The notes below the pieces were generated by a model. It worked only from the letters and a program-made list of their open reading frames with translations. It searched no databases and was not told where the DNA came from. 52,650 nt of DNA from a virus, in the IMG/VR virus record IMGVR_UViG_3300034103_001247, positions 1 through 52,650 of that record; one strand, given 5' to 3'. Position numbers and translations under genes: made by a program. This document shows, in pieces, positions 47,724 through 52,650 of the stretch. Numbering within the stretch: the stretch's first letter is position 1; each line of letters opens with the position of its first letter.

Positions 47724-49246
47724 TGGCCTTTTCCGGAGTCATTCCTACAATCTCAGTAAGCTCAAACTCCCTTGTGAACGGTGTTGCAGGGGGTTTAATA
47801 AATAATCTCGCGTCTTCAGCGGTCCGAGTGGCTTTGAGCCCCAAATTGTCAGACCAGTGGGCGAGCACCGCAGGGTTAAGCCCGCAGTCACTCACTTCGT
47901 TTTTGAGCTCGGCAGTAACACCGGGGCTAATTTCAACCGGTAGTCAAGCCATATCCCAGTCCTTGACGGCTTCTATCGTCAACTCAAAAGCCCTTGGCCC
48001 CCTGGGTTCGTTGGTTCAAGACTTTGCGGGAAACGCGGTTAGTAACTTGTCGAGAGACCTTCTGGGTACATTATTCCCGGCAACAGTAAGTAGCCCAACC
48101 AAGTTCTTTCCAGGGGCAGGAAACGAGCCAGACGCAGACTACCAAGGGTACGCTTACAACCCTGGAACAAACGGTGCTGACGTGGTGTTTTCTATTAAGC
48201 CCGCAGTTTCTGGAGCCCAGGCGGAAATTACGGATCAAGTGTCGGGTAGGGGTGGGAGTGGTGTTCAAACATCTCTACCTGCAGGGCAAAGTGTTCCGTC
48301 TTCAGGGGGATTGCCCCCAACACCGAAGGCCGACTACTCAGCAGCATTTCAGAGTGCCTCTGGAGCTGTCCTCGGAGACTTGACAAAACAAGCCAACTTA
48401 GCGGGTTCCTTTCGTGGTGTTCCGTTTGGGAGCCCTGACGCATTTAAGGCAATATCGACGATCCCGCAGATTCTTACAAGCTCCACAGTAGGACAACCCT
48501 TCTCTCAAGATTCACAACAGTCCTCAGTGTGGAACTTTATCTGCGCACCTGAAGAAATTTCCTGGTCAACCGCCGTTCAGGTGGATAGAGTTCCAATTTT
48601 CGGCACAAACCTGCCACCCGTGATATCGGGCAGCCGGGGAATGAGGGAACTAAGTATGTCAAACGCTCTTGTGGAGGGTTTCACAAGGGGGAAGACCATT
48701 GAAGGGAAGGTTTCTGACTTGGAAAAACTCCTGAGTTTCACACTGGACACGCAAAACGGCTACGTTAAGGTACCCGTGTATTGGGTCTATGCAAATAATA
48801 AGAGATATGGTGATGTTGATGGTGGGTGCTTCCTTATTAAGGAGGTGAAGGTGAAGGAGGAAATGAGAGACTTGACTGGCCTTGCAACACGTGCCAAGGT
48901 TGACATTTCCTTTTCACAAGTTCCCTCGTACCAAGTTGATGACGGGAGAGACGTAGCAAGCAAAACAGTTTCCGGGACTACCTCGAATTTAGGTGCCGTT
49001 GCGAGTGTTCTATCGACTCGTCCGGTAGTTGTGAATCAGCAGCAAACCAACTCGTCCCGGAGAAGAGACGGCGTGGCTGGACAGACTAATCAAGGTGTTT
49101 CGCCGACAACGAAAATTCCCGGAGTACCATCAGGAGCAACGAATGTGAGAGTCAATGTGAATAAAAAGGGAGAGAGTACCGTGAGTTACACTAACAATGG
49201 GGTTGAGGTTAGAAAGACACTGCCTCGGGGTCAAGGGCAGTTTTAG
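47723..49246 (+). CDS. Tail tube-end or hub protein, LysM/CIS-tube-like
   Basis: 507 residues from ATG 47723 (overlapping the previous stop; GTG 47714 is in frame). Residues 1-270 are low-complexity, Ser/Gly/Ala-rich and helical. The core after that, WNFICAPEEISWSTAVQVDRVPIFGTNLPPVISGSRGMRELSMSNALVEGF to GGCFLIKEVKVKEEMRDLTGLATRAKVDISFSQVP, resembles the F..P..I.W......I.G...P....G.RE...S pattern of baseplate hub and LysM-type tail proteins. It lies directly before the tape measure, the usual place for such tail-end genes. Confidence 0.6.
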   Translation: MAFSGVIPTISVSSNSLVNGVAGGLINNLASSAVRVALSPKLSDQWASTAGLSPQSLTSFLSSAVTPGLISTGSQAISQSLTASIVNSKALGPLGSLVQDFAGNAVSNLSRDLLGTLFPATVSSPTKFFPGAGNEPDADYQGYAYNPGTNGADVVFSIKPAVSGAQAEITDQVSGRGGSGVQTSLPAGQSVPSSGGLPPTPKADYSAAFQSASGAVLGDLTKQANLAGSFRGVPFGSPDAFKAISTIPQILTSSTVGQPFSQDSQQSSVWNFICAPEEISWSTAVQVDRVPIFGTNLPPVISGSRGMRELSMSNALVEGFTRGKTIEGKVSDLEKLLSFTLDTQNGYVKVPVYWVYANNKRYGDVDGGCFLIKEVKVKEEMRDLTGLATRAKVDISFSQVPSYQVDDGRDVASKTVSGTTSNLGAVASVLSTRPVVVNQQQTNSSRRRDGVAGQTNQGVSPTTKIPGVPSGATNVRVNVNKKGESTVSYTNNGVEVRKTLPRGQGQF

Positions 49247-49252
49247 TACTAA

Positions 49253-49261
49253 GGGTAAAGT
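49253..49261 (+). promoter_or_regulatory. GGGTAAAGT motif (putative phage promoter)
   Basis: 46 nt before the tape measure start ATG 49299. Confidence 0.5.
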
Positions 49262-49298
49262 CTATTAACACCCGGCTATTTCTGCACGAGAAAAGAGA

Positions 49299-52200
49299 AT
49301 GGCGGAGAATAAGACCTTTACACTGATTGGTAAGTTTGACGATCAAATTACCAAGAAGCTAAGGGATCTAAATAAGGAGTTTCAGAAGCTGAGCAAACCC
49401 CTCAGCAAGGATAATGCTGCGGTATCTTTGCGAGACGGATTTAAGGCGGCTAACTCAGAGCTGAAGACTCTTCAGAATGAAATGAAGACTCTGAACAAGC
49501 TTCAGTTTAAGTTCGACAAATCCGGTATTCAAGCAGCTCGCGAAGAAGTTCAGATGCTTGGCAAAGACCTTGACTCGGTGTCGAAGAAAGGGCTCCCCAT
49601 CGATAAGTCCGGGTTAAAGGCAGCGCAGGAAGATGCAAAGATTCTGGGGAAAATTCTCGAGGCAAACGCACTCATAAAAGTAGGAGAAGGGTTTGCGAAT
49701 GCTTTAACAGCGGGGGCCTCTTCCGCTGTAAACATCCTTCAGCAGGGTCTAGGGTTCGTAGGAAAGAGATACTCTGAGGCAGTTCAAGACCAGCTTGGAG
49801 ATGTCATGGCTCGTGGTTCCTTGTTCGGGTCCCTGAATAAAGAGGGAATGTTCAAACAGGGACTGGCCGGCAAAGAGGGTCAGGCATTGAAGGACGCTTC
49901 GAACGATATGTACCTTCAGACGAAGAACATTAGTCGCTCCATGGATAGCGCGATTAACGAGATTATTCGAACAAGTACAGTAAGCTCAAAAACCATACAA
50001 ATTCTGTCAAGACAGCTCGGCGACAACCTGCTCCCTGTGATGCTAAAGGAGAAAGGCATCACAGACCTTTCTATTGTAAGTAGGGAGAAACTAAATGAAG
50101 TGATGGGGGGAGAAAACGGCGTCGGCAAGAAACTCGCTATCTTGTACTCCCAAATCGGATCTGTAATTACTAGTCCAGCGTACGCACCCCAGGCTGCTAT
50201 GGGAGTTACACAGTTCCTTGGATCGGGGACAATCAACAGACAATTATCCGTCTTTGAAAACAACCCGATCCTCGTCTCATCCCTCAAAGAAGGTCTTAAA
50301 AAGTTCGGTAACACTGTCGAGGGAAGGATCAAGGCAGCCAGTTACGGTTTCTCGATCGCAATGCCTGAGGCTGCTCTTGAAGAAGCTAAGAATACGATTG
50401 CAGGTGGTATGCAGTCCGTAAACGACACCTTTCTCGGTCCGTCCGGTATTCTCACATTAACAGCAGACATTGGCAAACAGGGAGAGAAGACCTTAGCAAT
50501 GATGACCTCAAGTGGTGCGAGAGACAAGCAAATAGCGAAGTACGATAGGCGAAACAAGGAAGTTTTAGAAGCACTTGCGAAACAAGGCAGGAAAGAGGCT
50601 GAGATACAGAAGATTGAGGAACAACAGAAGAACAACAGGGTTCGATTTATAAAAAACCTCGATGACTTCTACAAGTCAGCAGACTCTCCGATCGAAGTGA
50701 TAGCGACTCAATTCGGGCCGCTGTTGCAAAGTTTTGCTAACATGATGAACTCAGCGGGGAACCTTTTGATAGGACCCGTCAACTCAATTATCGGGGCTCT
50801 TGCGAGACCTTTAACTGAACTGCAGGACAACTTTGAGAACTTAGGGTCTGATATAGCCTCAGGTAAGAAGAGCCTAGCTGAAGCACTCGGCAGGGGCTTA
50901 GCAGAGACTTTTAAGGCACTTGCGAGCTATTTCAACCCCGAACAGGCAGGAAAAGACGTTGGAACGGGTATCCAAAAATTCCTCTCAGACTTCATGAAAG
51001 GGTTTAAGGGTGGAGAAGTTGACGGTGAAAGGTACATGAAAATTGTACTCGACACCTTCAAGGATATTATCCTTAAGATGCTGTTCAACAACGGTAATGC
51101 ACTCCAAGGTGTTACACCGCTCGGCGACGCCCTGGGAAAGGTTTTTCTGTTGTTGGCTGCTCCGGCTTTCATCAGTGCTGTAATAGCGGGGGTGGTTCCC
51201 CTCGCAATCATGGGATTCGGCAACATGCTGATGGGTGTTTTTGCTGGTTTGGCTGGAGGTGCTCTGGCGGGTGTGGCAGGGTTTGCCTTACCCATTGTGG
51301 CGCTCGTAGCGGGTTTTGTAATTTTCGAAGGTCCGTTGCGAATGCTCGCGGATTGGCTGAAGGACACGGGGGCCAAACTATCCGAGAGCACAAACTGGGT
51401 CGCTTCGGCAGCCGGACTGTTCTTGGGGGGCCTGGGTGACATACTTCGGGGACTTACGAATTTCTTCACAGGAATTTGGGATTTACTCGTGGGCATATTC
51501 ACGGGAAATCAGCAATTGATAGTTCAGGGCGTTAAAAAAATCTTTAGCGGAATAATTGAAACTCTCATCGGAGCTGCGGAAAGCGTGGTGGGCTTAGGGG
51601 GCATAATCATCGGGGCAGTCGGAAATCTTTTTACGGCCATTGGACGTAAGATTAATGATATTGCAATTAGTGTTGGGGGTTGGATCAGTGACCGTGTGCC
51701 AGGGAGTAGCAAAGCGTCTCCGAGACCTGCTGCCGGTGCGTCTTCTGCAAGAGCTCCGAAGGCAAAGGCATCCGCGTTTGGGAGCGCAAACCCTTTCTCC
51801 GGGAGCTTGAGCCAAGCCATAGACTTTGAAATGGCAAACAAACCCGCAAACTCCAGCCTTGTAATAGCAAATAGCAGTGAGACGATTATACCTTCCGCCG
51901 GTAAGACACCTGAACGAGAGCCAAAGGCGAAAGCAGCCGCGTTTGGTAGTGCAAACCCTTTCTCCGGGAGTTTGGGACAAGCAATTAGCTTTGAAATGGC
52001 AAACAAACCTTCAAATTCTAGTCTCGTGATAGCAAACAGCAGTGAAACGGTTATACCTGCTGCGGGTGGTCTTGGAGTGGGCTCTTTCATGGAAACTCTC
52101 AAAGAGGGATTCGGTCAGCTCACGACCACAATGAACGAGAACAACCAAGTGTACACCGAAAACGGTAAGAGATTTACAGAGGGATTGTTCAAAGTTTCCG

Positions 52201-52650
52201 GCCAAGTTATTGAGTCTCAAACTCAAATAAACAGTCTTGGATCGGCCTTATCTAAAGCTCAGGAGCATAATAATAACATGTTCTCTAAGGTTCAAGAACA
52301 ACTGAATAGCAATCAAAACCAAACAGCATCAATGTTCTCAGCAATAGGAAAGCAAATCTCTCAAATTGCATCCTCCGCTGGGGGAATGTTTGGGGGGGCA
52401 CTCGGAATGATGTCCGGGAGTTTGGGGGCGGCAAGTTCGCTGGCACAAAATCTAGGACTCACGATAACCTCAACAACGGGAGGGAAACACGCCCCTGGGT
52501 CGTATCATTACGCCGGACGAGCCATTGACGTAGCGGGCTCACCTGGCGCGATGCTCGCCTATGCTCAGCGACTGGCCTCTACTTCGGGGGGCAGAATGGC
52601 AGAGCTTTACTACACGCCCCTGGGATTCAGCATAAAAAACGGTGTGAAGG
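49299..52650 (+). CDS. Tape measure protein with M15-like peptidase motif (3' end outside the window)
   Basis: At least 1117 residues; open to the end of the window. N-terminal coiled coils (QITKKLRDLNKEFQKLSKPLSK, ELKTLQNEMKTLNKLQFKFDKS). A hydrophobic belt lies at about 615-680 (VFLLLAAPAFISAVIAGVVPLAIMG, LPIVALVAGFVIF) of the kind that passes the host membrane. A unit of about 55 residues (AFGSANPFSGSL to SSLVIANSSETIIP) is repeated at about 824 and 879. Near the end comes GKHAPGSYHYAGRAIDVAGSPGAM, where H, H..GRAID and D are the metal-binding pattern of M15-type peptidases. It sets tail length and probably opens the host wall. Confidence 0.88.
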   Translation, partial: MAENKTFTLIGKFDDQITKKLRDLNKEFQKLSKPLSKDNAAVSLRDGFKAANSELKTLQNEMKTLNKLQFKFDKSGIQAAREEVQMLGKDLDSVSKKGLPIDKSGLKAAQEDAKILGKILEANALIKVGEGFANALTAGASSAVNILQQGLGFVGKRYSEAVQDQLGDVMARGSLFGSLNKEGMFKQGLAGKEGQALKDASNDMYLQTKNISRSMDSAINEIIRTSTVSSKTIQILSRQLGDNLLPVMLKEKGITDLSIVSREKLNEVMGGENGVGKKLAILYSQIGSVITSPAYAPQAAMGVTQFLGSGTINRQLSVFENNPILVSSLKEGLKKFGNTVEGRIKAASYGFSIAMPEAALEEAKNTIAGGMQSVNDTFLGPSGILTLTADIGKQGEKTLAMMTSSGARDKQIAKYDRRNKEVLEALAKQGRKEAEIQKIEEQQKNNRVRFIKNLDDFYKSADSPIEVIATQFGPLLQSFANMMNSAGNLLIGPVNSIIGALARPLTELQDNFENLGSDIASGKKSLAEALGRGLAETFKALASYFNPEQAGKDVGTGIQKFLSDFMKGFKGGEVDGERYMKIVLDTFKDIILKMLFNNGNALQGVTPLGDALGKVFLLLAAPAFISAVIAGVVPLAIMGFGNMLMGVFAGLAGGALAGVAGFALPIVALVAGFVIFEGPLRMLADWLKDTGAKLSESTNWVASAAGLFLGGLGDILRGLTNFFTGIWDLLVGIFTGNQQLIVQGVKKIFSGIIETLIGAAESVVGLGGIIIGAVGNLFTAIGRKINDIAISVGGWISDRVPGSSKASPRPAAGASSARAPKAKASAFGSANPFSGSLSQAIDFEMANKPANSSLVIANSSETIIPSAGKTPEREPKAKAAAFGSANPFSGSLGQAISFEMANKPSNSSLVIANSSETVIPAAGGLGVGSFMETLKEGFGQLTTTMNENNQVYTENGKRFTEGLFKVSGQVIESQTQINSLGSALSKAQEHNNNMFSKVQEQLNSNQNQTASMFSAIGKQISQIASSAGGMFGGALGMMSGSLGAASSLAQNLGLTITSTTGGKHAPGSYHYAGRAIDVAGSPGAMLAYAQRLASTSGGRMAELYYTPLGFSIKNGVK
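51769..52070 (+). repeat. Tandem repeat inside the tape measure gene
   Basis: Two copies with a period of about 165 nt, each encoding AFGSANPFSGSL.QAI.FEMANKP and then SSLVIANSSET.IP.AG. They are well conserved at the DNA level, so the duplication is recent or kept by conversion. Confidence 0.85.

Noticed and set aside
1-52650. tRNA genes
   Set aside because: No cloverleaf with T-loop and CCA end was recognised on either strand by eye. A tRNAscan run would settle it.

Overview
The window is a stretch of a large tailed double-stranded DNA phage genome. It holds a capsid gene, a terminase, a tail tube, a J-like baseplate wedge and a gpV-like spike, several fibres, and the start of a tape measure. 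The J-like and gpV-like proteins point to a contractile (myovirus-type) tail, although no sheath gene lies in the window. The host is inferred, not shown. The fibre segments resemble fibres of cyanobacterial myoviruses, and PhoH plus ThyX are common in such phages, so a cyanobacterium is the best guess. No photosynthesis gene is present. Nearly every gene is on the + strand; one gene (42497-43258) is on the - strand.

Layout. 1-3844: the 3' part of the major capsid protein (MCP) gene, broken by at least six group I introns, two of which carry HNH endonuclease genes. Some exons between them are only 18-39 nt long. 3873-13331: tail tube, terminator, then baseplate and tail structural genes. 13410-20355: a small paralogous gene, head-tail connector and completion genes, a terminase large subunit and a second, diverged terminase-like gene directly behind it. 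20380-29173: phoH and a run of small, mostly unrecognised genes, several with short Cys-rich N-terminal tags, including one with protein-kinase motifs. 29223-42433: a fibre region with two very large fibres, two collagen-like fibres sharing an N-terminal anchor, an Ig-like protein and accessory proteins. 42497-47009: a nucleotide and DNA metabolism island (HNH/DUF3223-like protein, DEDDh exonuclease, ThyX, FEN-type nuclease). 47052-52650: return to tail genes, with a tube/hub-type protein and a tape measure that runs off the end and carries an M15-type peptidase motif.

Two features stand out. First, the MCP reads through as one normal protein only if all six introns are removed. The splice sites predicted from P1 pairing and a terminal G join every exon in phase. 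Second, a short motif, GGGTAAAAC or GGGTAAAGT, stands about 24-48 nt before the first gene of most transcription units. It is absent where genes overlap, and it is present in reverse before the only minus-strand gene. It is the best candidate for this phage's own (probably late) promoter or leader element.
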